A stretch of DNA of 64,000 nucleotides from Spirodela intermedia (GCA_902729315.2 LR746265.1:5188892-5252891), one strand, 5' to 3'. Positions 12,084 to 26,001 are shown, numbered from the stretch's first letter. Numbers and translations are program-made. Notes: generated from the letters alone by a model not told the origin.

Positions 12084-15000
12084 ATGGCGGCAGCAGCGGC
12101 GGCGGCGGCTGCTTCCCTCGCCCTCTCTTCCCCCCTTCGCTCCAACTCTCGGTCCGCTGCTCGCTTCTTTGTGCTCTGCACGTTGGCCAGAACATCCAGG
12201 CAATCCCACCGGAGGGCCCATATCTTATCCACCAACCTGTCGGATCCTTCGGAACTCTTCTCCCGCAGAATCTCCCAGCTGGGTCTTTCCGAGCCCCGGG
12301 TTGTGAACTGCCGGCGATTGTGCAGCAGCACTCTTTCGGCTGAGAGCCAGGCGAGGGAGACGACGGAGGAAGGTGTATCTTCCGGTGAGAAAATCCGGGA
12401 ATTCCGGAAACGTCAGAGTATCCGGGACATAAAGGGTGGACCGGAAGAAGGTTTGGAGCTTGTTGGACAGAAGCTCGTTGTGAGAGGCTGGGTGCGAACT
12501 TGCAGGGTACAGAGAAGCGTTACTTTCATCGAGGTAGGTTCTTACTCGCCGACTTATCATGGTTCTGGCGGGAAAAATGTTCAAAGCCCGCATTGAGAAA
12601 TTAATTTAATGGAACGTATCTAGTATTGTGAATTTCAAAGTTGGTTAAGTCGTACATTTCTATTCGGCAACATGAGTGCTAAATGAAGAAAGCACCAAGC
12701 TGCCAGAAAATTCGCGTTTTCTTGTCTCTGTAACTCTCATTTTGAACTTTTTGATTTAATTCAATGTTGCTATGTGCATAATCTTGAAAGGATTGCATTG
12801 GATCGAATTTTTTTTTGCATTGTTGATTTTTTTTTCGCTCTCTTCTTTTGCTGCTGACCTAGTAGTTGATGAGTATGAGTTAAAGCAACAACAATAGAAA
12901 GAATCCAAGACAGCTCGTTTAGATTCAAATGAGTTACCTAAAACCATGTTTTTCTTTGCACTCTTAACTTTTGAAAGTGGTTAATCCCTTTTATAATTCT
13001 TTTTAGATCAATGCCGTAGTCTAGAGAGCATTCGGCTTGCCCAATATCCGCGAGAATGTATCCTGGGACGGTGTTTGTTTTGACGAATAGTCTCTGGCTT
13101 AGTATTGTTCTGAGGGATGAAAAGTAGAAAACCCATAATTTTTGCATCTCATTTTGCCACCGATACCTGGCTCAGTGCATTGGAGTCTTGACTAGCATAA
13201 GACATGCATTTGTTTGTATCTTAAGTGTGTATAGGTAATACCATTTCGGTTGCATTATTACATATCTGAATGCTTGCTTATTTCTTTCTAATTTTGCATT
13301 ACGAAAATCATGACCATATTTTGCAATTATCAGGTGAATGATGGTTCATGTCTCTCAAACATGCAATGCGTGGTAAACTCAGATGCTGAAGGCTATGATC
13401 AGGTATTCTTAAGAAAAAAACTGGCATATTCTTTCAAATACAGTTTTCATATCCTCTTTTATTCATCTTTCAGTCACTTTCCATTGTCTCTTTTACCTCT
13501 GCAGTCACTATTTTTCATTTGCGCGTTTTATAAGTATGTTCTACTAGTGTTGTTTTACTTCAAGAAGGATCAGTGGAGCACACAGACTCAGCTCTAGTAA
13601 AAAAATTGTTTTGATTCCGAGTCAGTCCAAATTCTTTCAACCAAGCTGTGATCTTTCTTTTTGTTCATCTTTCTTTTCTTTTAATCCTCGTAATACGATG
13701 GTGCTTTTTCTCATTTTTGTGTACGTTGTAGAGCCCACTGATTGCTTGAAAACATTGAATTTTGATGTCGATCTTACTAAAAAAAGTCGCTTCAACTCCT
13801 GACCTTAACTAGGTAATTGATCTATAGTATCACTCTAATATGAGTAAACATCAGGACATATTCTAAATATTTTTTTTTCAATTTATTCAATGAGTAGTAA
13901 TACCATCGTAATGCCTCTCCAGTTTTTCAAGGTGAAAAAAATGCCTGCCAGTTGACTCAGTGTAAAGTTGCCTTCATAACTATCCATATGTAGGTACTCT
14001 TGGCCTTTCGTGTTTTACTCCAAAAATTTGACCCATCTATCTACTTCTATTTTTCAATAATTTTTTATTTCCTCATCTGGGTTGTGAAACTACATGAGAG
14101 GACTACCATTAGAAAGCACTTCATATATTCCGATTTTTTTCTTTGTTAGGCGTTCAATCGGTCTTCCTCTGATACTTTCTGCTATCAGAATTGCCTCTGT
14201 CAATGATGTGATGTAACACTGGGAGTTGCTTTTTGTTTGGATTGGGATGATTGTGCATCAATGGATGCTTTATACCCATTATGGCCCCATGGAAGTCTGA
14301 TAGGCATTGTCTTACGTAAATATATATCTTATTGATGTATTTGGATGTAAGGGATCATTTTGAACTTTGGGTGATTGTCACAATATTTTGCCAAATCCTT
14401 GGCTTCATTTCTGGATTCAGTTGATCCCAGATAGTTAAAAGCCAATAATGACATTGCAGTCATTCTCATTTAATATGTTAACAATAGATTGAAAAATCAA
14501 ATTTTGATCATTTCTATCAAGTTCTCTTGTGAAAATTGACGATTGAGTTTCTTTCTATGTTAGACTTGGAATAGAATTTTGTATAGGACGTAGGTTTTCT
14601 TGCAGAACATTTTGACGTGTCTTCTCTTTATTTCCTCGTATATTATGCTTAATTTATGGTTTATTGAAGCTTGTGAAAGCAGTGAACGACAAAACTCGCT
14701 TTTCAGGCGAGGATATCCTATTATCACTTTTCAATAACTCTCAATACTTGATCCTTCCCAGGTGGAATCTGGCTCTGTCACAACCGGTGCATCACTTATG
14801 GTTGAGGGAGTTCTAGTTAGCAGCCAAGGATCGAAGCAGAAGGTGGAACTAAGAGTGGAAAAACTTACTGTGGTAACTATCTCTATCTTACTTCGATTTA
14901 AATTATTCTAGCCAAGAGCTGGTTGATGCTCTGACTCAAAGGGGCATAGGGACAAGAAAGGCCAGTTTTAGTCTCATTCAGTGCAAGAGGATGCCAATTT

Positions 15001-18000
15001 ACTAGCTTTTTACTTGAAGAGGAGGCAAGTGAAGCGTTGAGGAGAGATGCTGCCTCATATTTATATGGATTTTATCAAAATTCAAGCATGTGAAGAAGAT
15101 AATGATGAGTTTCATTTTTATTATTATATCTATACATGCTTTTGCATATATATAACGATGTCGAGTGACAGTCGGCAATATGCCTGTCTCACATATGTTT
15201 ATATATTTGGTATTTATCTTACGAAATAAAATTAGTCAAAGTTCTCCATAAATGTGAATTCGGCCACTATTTTCTTCTCAATTTAATTTTTTGTCCCATA
15301 TATCTAGGTAGAGTTACTGCCTTGATAAATAGTAATGCGTCACAACCAGCTTATCTCGTTTTTCTTTTTTTCTGTAGATTGGTAATTGTGATCCTTCAAC
15401 ATTTCCAATTCAAAAGAAAAGAGCTAGCAGAGAATTCTTAAGAACTGTAGCTCATCTTCGTCCTCGAACGAATACATTTGGAGCAGTGAGTTTCCAGCTG
15501 CAGTTGTCAACTTTTTGTCTATTATTAGTTTCTATCCTGCTATTTAATCTGTTGCTATTTTTATGAGATCATTTTTTTGTACGTTTTGCCATAATAGTTT
15601 TACAGAACTCTCAATACCTTTCTTTCTGTCAGTGAAGTTGTCACTAATTATGAGACGATTTTCTTTTATTCTTTTTGGATTTGTCCTGATCTTCGAATGC
15701 GAATACCTTCGTCCATTTTATTGGAGAGGCTTAAGATTTCTAATTTTGTGATTACTGTAGATTCTTAAGTGCGTGAATTGCAGACATGGAGAGAATTTTC
15801 TTGTCCTTAGTGAAAATTTGCTACAAGAAGCGGAAACTGAGAAGATCTAACGACTCTAAGGGACGGAAGCTCTTACTATGAGGGCCTGAAGGATTGAGAT
15901 GTTTCCATTTTATGGTTTATTCATCAATATCGAATTGATATCATGGATTTTCTCTCATCTTTGGTAGCCAACGGGAATGGTATTCTAAACAACTCCGCTA
16001 CATTAAGCCTGGAGGATTGGTACTATAGCATGGTTTTCACCATTGTAATGTAAACCTCGGATATTTGGACATGCTCCTAGTTTTTGAGAGCTTTTTGGAG
16101 ACAGACTCCCTTTTATCTTGCTGGATTGGCAACATGGGGCAAGGACACTGATTTTTAGCTGATATTTTTGTGAAATTCATAATTTACATGTATCTATGCC
16201 AAATATTTATCAATTCTATCTAATTTTATCAAATGTAATGACGTTTGTGAACAATTGCATGGATAAGCTGAAAAATAGAAAAAACTATTTATGAAATTAG
16301 CCTTAGTTCTTATTATGTGGTATTTTTTACTAAAGAGAAATGCTTCTCTGTTTTCTTACTTTTATCTACTGATCCTGACTGTTGTTTCACATAAGTTTTA
16401 TTACCTTTCTACAATGACTTATATATGAGGGGTAGATTCCCCCTGATATTTTTCCTCAAGTTTCTTGTAGGTTGCTAGGGTGAGGAATGCTTTGGCACAT
16501 GCGACTCACAAATTTTTCCAGGAAAATGGATTTACTTGGATCTCGAGTCCAATTATTACCGCATCAGACTGTGAAGGAGCTGGGGAACAGTTCTGTGTCA
16601 CTACTTTGGTATGGATTTCAATGTTCCGCAGCTTGAACAAGTTTTTTTAATATTTTCTATACGAGCTTCTCAGTGTAAAATGGAATTTGATGCCCATGGC
16701 AGATGCCCTCACCCTACTGTGGAATTTAAAACCATATTTTCTGAAATATCGTCCTTACTTTTTGTTGCTTGAAAGATCCCAGCTGCTAAAGAAGGTACTG
16801 AGACCCTAGTGGATGCCATTCCCAGGACTAAGGATGGGATGGTTGACTGGTCACAGGTATATTTAATCATTGTTTGCTTTAGCCTTTTGATTTGGCATCA
16901 TGCTGATGACCTACTGCATATGCTCACTTTTTTTTTCCCTCACGTGATACCTTGTTTTATCACCGTTAATGATTGATCCTCTTGTTGAGAAAAAAAAAGA
17001 GATCTTACAGAGGTATTCTAAACCTGCAAAAGGGTCAATATGATGGACTCTGTAGAATTTGTAACCCAGACCAGAGTCTAATTTTGTTAAGCTTCTGTAC
17101 AAGTTTAACATATGACCAACGTATTTTCTAAGCAGAAACATTATCGAGTTTCTTATTCCGTTCTAGTCAGTATAGGGGAGCAGGTATCGGTTGGCTACAA
17201 TGTCGCCTATGTTGAATGTAAATTTTCTAAAGGACTAAAAATCTTGTTAAAAATCTAATTGTTTTATTATAACCTTCTCGCCCTTTTAATAGAGATTTAG
17301 GCTTTTTCTACAGACAAGGACGTTCAATATCTGAGCATAATTAAATTTTTATCATGTTGATTTTAATGCTCCTTTTCCTTGTAACCAGGATTTCTTCGGA
17401 AAACCAGCATTCCTTACGGTCTCAGGCCAACTCAATGCGGAAACCTATGCAACGGCACTTTCCGATGTACGCTTCTATCTTAATTTTATAATAAAAAAGA
17501 AAGCAGATGATCAGATTTTGTTTGTTTAAAGCATTAGAATGTTGATGAGTGTGTGGTCATTGCTGTGACAGGTGTACACATTTGGTCCTACTTTTAGAGC
17601 TGAGAATTCTAATACTTCCAGACATCTAGCTGAATTCTGGGTATCATGTTTTTCTTGCAATTATCCTTCTGGATGAATACTTGTCTATTTAGATTTCCTA
17701 CTACGTAAATATTAGTATTTGTCTGTGTTTTAACTGATGTTTTTACCTTCTCATTTCTAAGATGATTGAACCAGAACTTGCTTTTGCTGATTTGCATGAT
17801 GACATGGCCTGTGCAACTGCTTATCTCCAGTATGTAGTAGGTTACTTTTCACTACTGTTTTCCATTCTTTTGTCAAGGTTCTCTCTTTTTCTTTGTTTTA
17901 CCATTTTTTTAATTGTTTTTAACACTAACAGTGACTTTTTTCTAATAGGTGAGATATGTCCTTGAGAACTGTAAGGAGGACATGGATTTTTTCAACACAT

Positions 18001-21000
18001 GGATTGAAAAGGGCATTTTGGATAGATTGAATGTACGTGTTCTACTCATTATTTTCCAACTACTGAATCAGATTCAATAAAGAAGCTGATGGGGTATTTA
18101 GATCCGTCAAATCTCATACCTAATGTGATAATGTAAAACATCTTGTATCAAACCTTTTCTCCTTTTACCTTTAAGTACATAACATTGCTATTCAAATTGG
18201 ATAGGATGTTGCCGAGAAGGACTTCGTCCAGCTAACATATACTGATGCCGTTGAACTTCTGATCAAAGCAAAAAGGAAATTTGAGTTCCCGGTAATGCAT
18301 ACATCCATACAAGGAACCTTGTTAGCTTGCTTCAAAGTTGTTATACTCTGAAACCTGTTGTGGTACTGCTTATTTATTTATGCACTCTACATATATTGAA
18401 CCATTTAAACTGTTGACTCGACTATATTGAACCTGAGGTACAGCTTTCTGTGGGGGTGAAAATATATTCCTCCCCCAAGGACTGTAACCTGAACTTGAAG
18501 CTGAACTGCATTCGACCTATTCTACTCCTCCTTTCATTTTTTTAACCGAAATCGTTAAAGTTTTGACATTTCGAGGTACTTGCTAGTTCTTAATCCATAA
18601 GAAACTTTTAGGTTATATCACATCGGCTAGATCATTGGACATACGTCTGTGGCTTCAAGCTTTTGACCACTTATCACGTCTTGCCAAGTGAATTTGACAT
18701 AACTTTTTTTTATTCATCTGTTTAGCTTTGTTGTTTTTCTTTTCCCAGGTAAAGTGGGGATGTGACTTGCAAAGTGAACATGAGAGGTACATTACTGAAG
18801 AGGCTTTTGGTGGACGTCCTGTCATAATCAGAGATTATCCCAAGGTATGCGTTAAGCTCATGCTGAAACATTTAGAATATTATAAATTTTGCTTCTGATA
18901 TTATATTTATGAGTTTAAAACATTTAGGATATTAAAGCTTTTTATATGAGGGCCAATGACGATGGCAAAACAGTTGCCGCGATGGATTTGCTGGTTCCAA
19001 GGGTAGGCCATTTTATTCTTTTGTATGTTTTTTCTTCATTAGTTATATCTGCAAGGTTAGTTGTACGGATTTAAATAGTATAAGTACTGTCCTCGCAAAT
19101 GTCTAAATGCTCACGAATTTGTGGTCACATGTGTAAGGCATCTTTGGCATGTGTTCGTTCTTGCATGAATGGCCGATAGATAATTCACTTTCACACAGCT
19201 TATATTGTGTCTGGTTAATTCGTGTTACATATTTTTAGCAATAGATTATTCGTCGGTTATTTTTTTTGTAGAAATGTAATTGTTTTTTTTTTTAATTTGA
19301 TATCAAGATTCATTTGACTCTTTATGATCTTAACACCAGGTATCAATGGGTATATAATAGCTTATTTATTAAATAATTTATATTTCTATTACGAATTATT
19401 ATTTTTAGAAACTATTATGTCGGTTCCTTGCCTTCAGGCAGTAGGTGGTTTCCCTTTCCCTAGGTGTCCAGACCTTCCTGAAAAACTTTGGCTTAACTTT
19501 ATGATTTAATATCATTAATTGGAAATCTTCTAAATCATGTAATCCTTGACTTTTCCTTCCATTATCTCCACAAGTAAGTACGGAGAGCATGGTTACCCTA
19601 TGTGAATTCGCTCAAAGGTAACAGTATTAACCCTCACACACGCCTCCACTGTTCGTTTTGTGGCAACTACCCACCGACTAGACCAAGTGAATTTTTGTCT
19701 AATGATCTGTTAGGATATCCGAGCACTCCATATCACATCCCAAACATTGGCAGATGCTTTAGTTATCTTGTCAATCCTTAATGATGTCTTCTGTTTGAGA
19801 CATTCTGTGCCCTGTTATTTATTTGATGTTTCCTGGTTCAGTGAGGGTAGCGCGAGTTTTTTGGTCTGTTTCACGTGGAGTCCTCATAATCCATCTACCC
19901 ATGATATCATTTGTGCACCAGACATTATAGATATATTACTATTGTCTGAATATGCTTATCATTACCAGGTTGTGGATTGATCTTAGATCTTGTGTAAGCA
20001 CAATGTGGTTACAGCTCATTGTCCAAATGACGTTATTTTCAATTTGCTTCATTATGTCTGAGTTCTGGATATTTGTGATTTTAGACAATTCTATATTTAT
20101 ATCAGGTTGGTGAGCTTATCGGTGGAAGCCAAAGAGAAGAACGCCTCGAATATCTTGAAAACCGTTTGGACGAACTGAAGCTTGACAAGGAGAGCTTCTG
20201 GTGGTACCTCGATCTTCGTCGGTTTGGTTCAGGTCGGTGCTCCTAATTCTTTCAATTCTTACATTTATTTACTACCCTTTTGTGACCATCGGGTTCTTCA
20301 CACTGAATCTGCGTCGAAGTCAATTAGTGTTAGTATGAGGCTGTCAGAAATCAGGCACATGATTAGTCATCTCATAAGTTATAATTCTATGAGAGCACGT
20401 ATTGTCCAATTCTCCCATTATATTGTTAGATTATGAAACCGATCCATTGCATAAACAGTGCGATGGATCTTCTGAGTATCATTCGGTTCCCTTTCCTCCC
20501 CTGTAGATTAGTCTTTCCCCTTGTTTACCTCTTCTTTCATAGCTATCCTCTCCCATTATATTGTAAGCACACTGTCAAACTCTCTTGACTTCAATTTCTC
20601 CCTTCAATCAATCAGAATTCAATGCCATCTCGAAAGAAGCAGTCTAAGCACACTGTCAAACCCTCTTCTGGCGATTTGACCAACAAAAAGGATTCTCTTT
20701 TACCATATTTTCGATCATATCCATGATCAATCTTAACGTATACGTCCACTTGCAGCTGCCCTTGTGTCTTCAGTTTCTGATCATTCATAAAGAGGGTATT
20801 TTGCTCTTCCATATTGCGTATGGGTCAGATGTAGATTCGGTCTCCAGACGGTTAATGTGAACTCTTCTCATTTTTCTCCCTGTCTTCAGTCCCACACGCT
20901 GGCTTTGGACTGGGTTTTGAGAGGTTAGTACAGTTTGCGACTGGAATAGACAACATCAGAGATGCCATTCCTTTCCCCAGGACCCCTGCTTCTGCCGAAT

Positions 21001-21005
21001 TTTGA
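12084..21005 (+). CDS. NS1: Asparagine--tRNA ligase, chloroplastic/mitochondrial
   Basis: Charges organellar tRNA-Asn with asparagine, using ATP. Fifteen exons close in phase to 587 residues: 12084-12533, 13334-13402, 14762-14872, 15378-15485, 16471-16608, 16776-16856, 17389-17466, 17572-17640, 17762-17836, 17949-18032, 18205-18291, 18749-18844, 18928-19002, 20106-20232 and 20890-21005 (stop TGA). Residues 1 to about 60 are Ala, Ser and Arg rich with few acids, fitting a dual plastid and mitochondrial transit peptide. An OB-fold anticodon-binding domain follows ([20 protein letters not shown] to about residue 210). The class II catalytic core has motif 2 at about 350-372 ([20 protein letters not shown]) and motif 3 at about 554-577 ([15 protein letters not shown], then IPFPRTP). 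The first ATG opens the transit peptide. No lesion is visible. Arabidopsis NS1/OVA8 is the remembered counterpart. Confidence 0.96.
12534..16470 (+). other. Introns 1 to 4 of the asparaginyl-tRNA synthetase gene
   Basis: Introns 1 (12534-13333), 2 (13403-14761), 3 (14873-15377) and 4 (15486-16470) are AT-rich with T-rich 3' ends. I see no coding match, RNA gene or mobile-element open frame in them. Confidence 0.7.
19003..20105 (+). other. Intron 13 of the asparaginyl-tRNA synthetase gene
   Basis: A 1.1 kb intron between the exons ending LLVPR and starting VGELIGG. It is AT-rich and holds no supported feature. The next intron, 20233-20889, contains two near copies of a short segment, gcacactgtcaaac, at about 20567 and 20649. 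Confidence 0.7.
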
Positions 21006-24000
21006 TGGCCAAGTGTAAGTTACCTGCTGTAACTTGGTTCCTGATTCTTTCCAAAACCATTGAGAATTCGATGGCCCACGGCACATCATGGCCCTTGTCC
21101 TCTCTGTAAGTTTGTCAGAGTTCTTACTGGACGTACATTTGAAGACAGATAATAATAATAAAAAAGTAAATACGATGTGTCGTGCATTTACCAACTTTCG
21201 GCTGGCCGGCCATGGTTGACCTCCCACCCACCCCTCCAACTAGCGGCGGCTGGGTCGAAATGCACCATCTCATATATATGGTTGGACTGCCTTTCTGGCG
21301 TCTCCTAAGTCAACCCGATATGATGATGGACTATAGAAAGATCTGCCCTCTGGATGTACACAAAGGCGGATGATCCGGATGGCGATCTGCAGTAGTTGGT
21401 CCGCTTATGGAGAGGAATTCAGATCCTCGTTCCCAACGGTGGCCAAAATCTGGAGACTTTATTGGCAAGAAGATGATGGAGGAGGCGAGGAGGAAAACTG
21501 GGGGCAGCTGCCATCCACTTCTGGCTTCGAGTTCCACGAAAGATGTGATCTTTAAGAATTAGAGTTCCTTTGATTGATAAATTTATGTTCGTCGTTTTTA
21601 GTTTTAAAGATTATCCGGCCCAACCATCAGGTTATGCATTCCGTCCCCATGATGGGCCACCCTGCATGTGAACTTTAATGGCAACAGACTCGTGATTAAC
21701 GAGCTGCAGTCGACCTCACGCTCTTCCTCTTCTTCTTCTTCTTCTTCCTCTTCCTTCTGTCAATGCTCTGGGACTCTTTTTTCTACTCCATGGCAACCGC
21801 GCGCCTGAAGAAGTGTAGGCCGAGGTCACGAGGGAGAGCCGTCGTCATCATCGGTAGGGAGCTCCGAGAGTTCTTGATGGGAGGGAACCTCGCTGCCGGC
21901 GGGCAGAGCACTGATGATGAGGACGATATAAACGTGAGGAACGACCCAATTATTTATTACTCCCACCTGCTTCTGAGACCCGCCGGCCGATGCTGAACGT
22001 GCGAGGGTCCGCAGAGATCATGTGAAGGTGCGCCGCGGAACATCTCCCCCGCGCAGGGCGCCGCCCGTCTGGCTCAGTCGGCCTACTCGGAATCCTTGCC
22101 GGAGAGCATTCGCTCCCCAGAGACGCTCACAGGCGCGTGCTCCGGCCTCGCTTTCCTCTTCCGAATCATTCAGACACCTTCTTTCCACCGTGGCCTGTCT
22201 TCGGCTCTGTGAATGGCTTGCGGAGGTTGATGATGGAAGCCAGAGAGTGTGGGCCGAAAGCCGAAGCCCCCATTGGCGTCATTCCACAGTGCTGCTTACT
22301 CTCTCTCTCCAAAGAATTGTGGGTTGAATACCCGCCACCCATTAATGAATGATCTTCATCATTTCTCCGGTGGAAGCAATCAGGCCGCCCAAATAAAAAT
22401 CAGCCACACATTAATGGAAGGAATCTCATCGTTCAACGATCAAATCTGGGAAGTGGATGCTGTAGTCGCGGAAATGTGAAACCCCGAAGGGACGCCGGAG
22501 TGATGAGGACGTGATTCGTGGAAATGAGGGGTTCTTGGTTCCCTCTGCTCCGTGGAGGTTCGGAGGTTACCTTCACGACAACGTGGTCGAGGACATATGC
22601 CAACGAGTGGAGTAGCGATCTTGAGGCCGACTGGGCGAGGCGAGGGCGGAACCCGTGCGCGGAGGTCGTCCAAAGGGGCGGACTTTCTCACCGCTGTGGC
22701 ATTTGTCAGTTTGCTGCTTGACTTATTTTAACGTGGAAACAACGCACCATCAACGCCGACCTTTCATCTGGTCCGAGAGAATGGAACCCCAGGGCGATGG
22801 ATCCCCACGAAGCGGGTGGGTAGTTGTTGGGTTTGAGTTGGTGGGTTTGGCATCCATGGCTTCCACTGCTCAGAACGCAGCGAGAGAGAGAGAGAGAGAT
22901 TCCATGGTCTTCTCCCGGCACGGAGCCTGGTCAATGGGGGCTTGGGAAAGTGGGAAGACAGAGAGAGAGAGAGAGGGGACAGAAATTTTGATGCGAGGTG
23001 TTGGAAAATGGGCGAGGAAAGGCGGAGGAATGACTCGTCCGCTCCGAAGTACAATGCCGGGGGTTACTTTCCCAATATAGAAAGCCAGGCCTCCTCAGCA
23101 GTGCAGGTCCCTTCTCAGAGCCACCCAGTATTGTAGCCAGTTTGCGGAGGTAACAGAGGTAGATAGATACAAGAAGGCCAGCCCCACTCCCCAACCAGGC
23201 CCCCTCGTGAAGAAAAAGAAAGAGACCGGTTGCTCGCCGGAGTTGGGAAAGAATCCACTTTACATATTTTTCCCCGCCGACCCTCCCTCTCCACATCCTA
23301 GGTCACCCGGATTTCCTCTCCTGGTGTGTTGGGAGATCCCCCTAGAGCTTGAGCAGATCCATCGAGGCGCCGTATTACGAAAAAAAACCCTACCCTCTTC
23401 CGGGCATCTGATCGGTGCAACTCTGGCGGACGGCGGTGATGGCGGTGATGTCGCCGACGGCGACAACTCTCCGCCACGTCCCCATCGCGGATGTTGCGCT
23501 ACCGAGCACGTCCCTGTGGGGCCAAGCTCCGTCGGGGATGGGGACCCCGACCATGCCGGCGGCAGGATATTCTTCGCAGAACTCGCTCGCTGTAAGTCTA
23601 CGGCGGCTTGGAGGGATGGATGGTTCTTCTCAGCATCAGGTCGAGAGGAAAAGGGCTTACCAGGAGCCGGAGGATGGAGTCCGCTGACCTGGTTGGTTCC
23701 AGGTCCACGCGTTGACCATTCCAAGTTTACCCCTCAGTGACAAATCCTTGAAGAATACTGCCCCCAAAGGACCGTATTCGTGGGGTGGGGGGAAGGGCTA
23801 GTCGGAAATAGAAGATCACAGTGGAGCTTGCAGTGGCAAGAGACGAGCTGGAAGTGACGAAAAATCAGTAAACATTAAGTTACTGTTGCCTGAAGGTCAA
23901 CCCTGAAGGAATTCGAGTAGACAATGGTAGGCGTAAAATGCATGGGTAATGCGGCCATAATATATGGAGAAGGTAAGAGAACTGTTAGGAAGAACAGCTG

Positions 24001-24569
24001 GAAGCAGAAGCTTCCCAACACCCCACCCACCCGTCAGCCTATCACCGCCTCCCCCGCCGCCGCATCTCTCGTGGGACACAGAGCGGGCAGGACGGGCAGA
24101 TTCCTGATGCCCAGTGGGGAGAATAACCAGCAGATGCGCTGGATCAAGTAAATGAGCAGAGATGGGAATGCCTTTGAATCCGCTAGTAATTGATGCCACT
24201 GATGAGCTCGTTTAGTAGCCACTGTACGTTCATGGTAGCCATAGAAAAAATAATTTCTCGAAACTGTAACAGTCTTAGGCAAATCAAGCAGGAGATGGCG
24301 AAAAAATTACTGTCAGTAAGGAGCACCGGCGGCGGTGGCGGAAGCGGCAGCAGCAGCGGATGAAGAACAGGGAAAAGAGGGAGATGGATAAAAAGGAGCA
24401 TGAGCCCTTGCTCCCCGTTCCGATCGAAAATGAGGCGAGAAAGGACAATTCTCGGTGACATCTGTCACACTCTTGTCGATCGAAGAGAAGTTCTCGATCG
24501 GTTTCTTCTGTTCGCGCATCCAATTTGGGGCCTCCGAAGCTCGAACCTGATGTCGAACTCGATCGGGGG
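21006..24569. other. Intergenic region between the synthetase gene and the C2H2 gene
   Basis: The region is mixed and partly GC-rich, with many short open frames and no family match. A (CTT)n-like tract lies at 21720-21757 and short GAGAGA runs lie at about 22880-22900 and 22960-22975. One candidate first exon on the plus strand is 23439-23591: an ATG frame of 51 codons beginning MAVMSPTATTLRHVP and ending NSLA at a perfect GTAAGT donor. I could not find a second exon. 24400-24569 is probably the 3' UTR of the C2H2 gene. Confidence 0.5.
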
Positions 24570-25865
24570 CTACTTGTACTGCTGCCCGTCGGAGACTGCG
24601 GAGAGCTCCGCTTCCTCATCCATCGGCGGCGGTTGATTAAGGTCGATCAAGCTCTCACCAACAGACTTGGTAGCACGAACTGGACTAGCATCCGCAGTAG
24701 CAGAAACATGAACAGCAGCAGCAGCAGCAGCAAGAACGGAATTTGATACTAGCACTGGAGTGGTGGAATTAGTAGTACTGGAAGAGTTAATGAGATGGGA
24801 TCTCTTGTGACCACCCAAAGCTTGACCGGAACTGAAGACTCTGAAGCAAACTGGGCACTCGTGAATCCTACGGTCGGCGGAGGAGACCGTGCACGGCGCC
24901 GCATTCACCTCAGAATCTGCGTCGTGGATCTGATGGCCCCGACGGCGGCGATCGTCGTTCTCCTCCTCTTCCACATCGACGAGGGTCGATCCGAGGCAAG
25001 GTCTGATCTTCTTGTGGCTCGCCCGGTGGCCGCCCAGCGCCTGGTACGAGCGGAAGATCTTCCCGCAGGTGCCGCACTGGTACTTGCCCCGTCCCCCCCT
25101 CCGCAACCGAGCGGCGGCGACCCGCTTCTCCGAGTCGTCATCGGAGGGCTGTTCCTCTTCGTCCTCTTCTTCCCCGTAGGAGCTGTTCCTCTTAGCGGCG
25201 GCCGGCGTGTCGGTCGTCCAAACATCGCGGGAGAGCATCATCAGGCAGCGGGCCACGTCCTCGTCCGGGGTGGTGTCGGAGACGGAGCTGACGGGCTCTG
25301 GGTCTAGAGAAGGCTCCGACTTAGGGGGCGACAGCGGAGGGGCGCGCCGCCGTCGCTTGGATCGACGGCGAAGGGACGGCGGCACCGACGACTCGGTCTC
25401 GCTTTCCCAGTCCTGGACAACGACGGATGAGCAGCCTCCGGAGGCGTAGTCCGCCGCCACGAAGGTGGACGAGAACTCCGGATCCACGAGGCGGAAGCTC
25501 TTCTTCGGGTTCTCGCGCAGACCATAGGAGAGCAGCTGCTTAGCATCTTCTTCCGTCCCTGCCACTACCTCGTCTGATACTTCAGCAACTCGCTCTGTTA
25601 CTTCCAGCTCCCCCCGGGAGGCGGAGGAAGAGGCGGAGGGCGAGGCGGAGTACTCAATAAGCTGGGACCTGACGGCAGCGGCGGCTGCGGACGGCGCATG
25701 GGAGCGCATGTGGCCTCCAAGAGCTCTGCCGTTTGAGAACCGCCGGAAACAGAGCCTGCAGGCGTGCCTGTCCATCGCCTGAGGCGCCTCCCCGGCTCCT
25801 TCCTCCGCTCCGGCCAGCCACTCTTTCTCCTTCCCCTTGACAGCTTTAGAAAGAGGAGAGAACAA
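24570..25865 (-). CDS. C2H2 zinc-finger transcriptional repressor, ZAT1/4/9 type with EAR motif
   Basis: An intronless gene of 431 codons from the first ATG (25865). A start at 25775 (residue 31, MDRHACRLC) is equally likely, because family members begin right before finger 1. Three plant Q-type fingers are visible: residues 36-56 (C36, C39, H52, H56, here with GRALGGH), 264-284 (YQALGGH) and 337-357 (GQALGGH). A basic tract RRRSKRRRRAP at about 167-176 is a likely nuclear signal, an L-box-like DEDVARCLMML lies at 201-211, an acidic tract lies at 231-246, and an EAR repression motif LIDLN lies at 406-410 near the C-terminus. These mark a nuclear repressor of the ZAT group, often stress-responsive. 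Polyserine and polyalanine stretches are low-complexity. A (CT)n tract on the coding strand lies 85 bp upstream. Confidence 0.93.
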   Translation of the reverse strand: MFSPLSKAVKGKEKEWLAGAEEGAGEAPQAMDRHACRLCFRRFSNGRALGGHMRSHAPSAAAAAVRSQLIEYSASPSASSSASRGELEVTERVAEVSDEVVAGTEEDAKQLLSYGLRENPKKSFRLVDPEFSSTFVAADYASGGCSSVVVQDWESETESSVPPSLRRRSKRRRRAPPLSPPKSEPSLDPEPVSSVSDTTPDEDVARCLMMLSRDVWTTDTPAAAKRNSSYGEEEDEEEQPSDDDSEKRVAAARLRRGGRGKYQCGTCGKIFRSYQALGGHRASHKKIRPCLGSTLVDVEEEENDDRRRRGHQIHDADSEVNAAPCTVSSADRRIHECPVCFRVFSSGQALGGHKRSHLINSSSTTNSTTPVLVSNSVLAAAAAAVHVSATADASPVRATKSVGESLIDLNQPPPMDEEAELSAVSDGQQYK

Positions 25866-25946
25866 GAAGAGGAATAGTCGGCGAAGAAAGCATGGAGGAG
25901 GAGACGAGAGTGGAAACTAAAAGTAGGTGACAAGCAAACAACCCAT

Positions 25947-25949
<3 letters not shown>

Positions 25950-25995
<46 letters not shown>
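25950..25995. repeat. (GA)n microsatellite upstream of the C2H2 gene
   Basis: An uninterrupted GA run of about 46 bases on the plus strand, so CT on the coding strand of the C2H2 gene. It starts 85 bp before the first ATG and is probably in the leader or core promoter. Confidence 0.95.
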
Positions 25996-26001
<6 letters not shown>

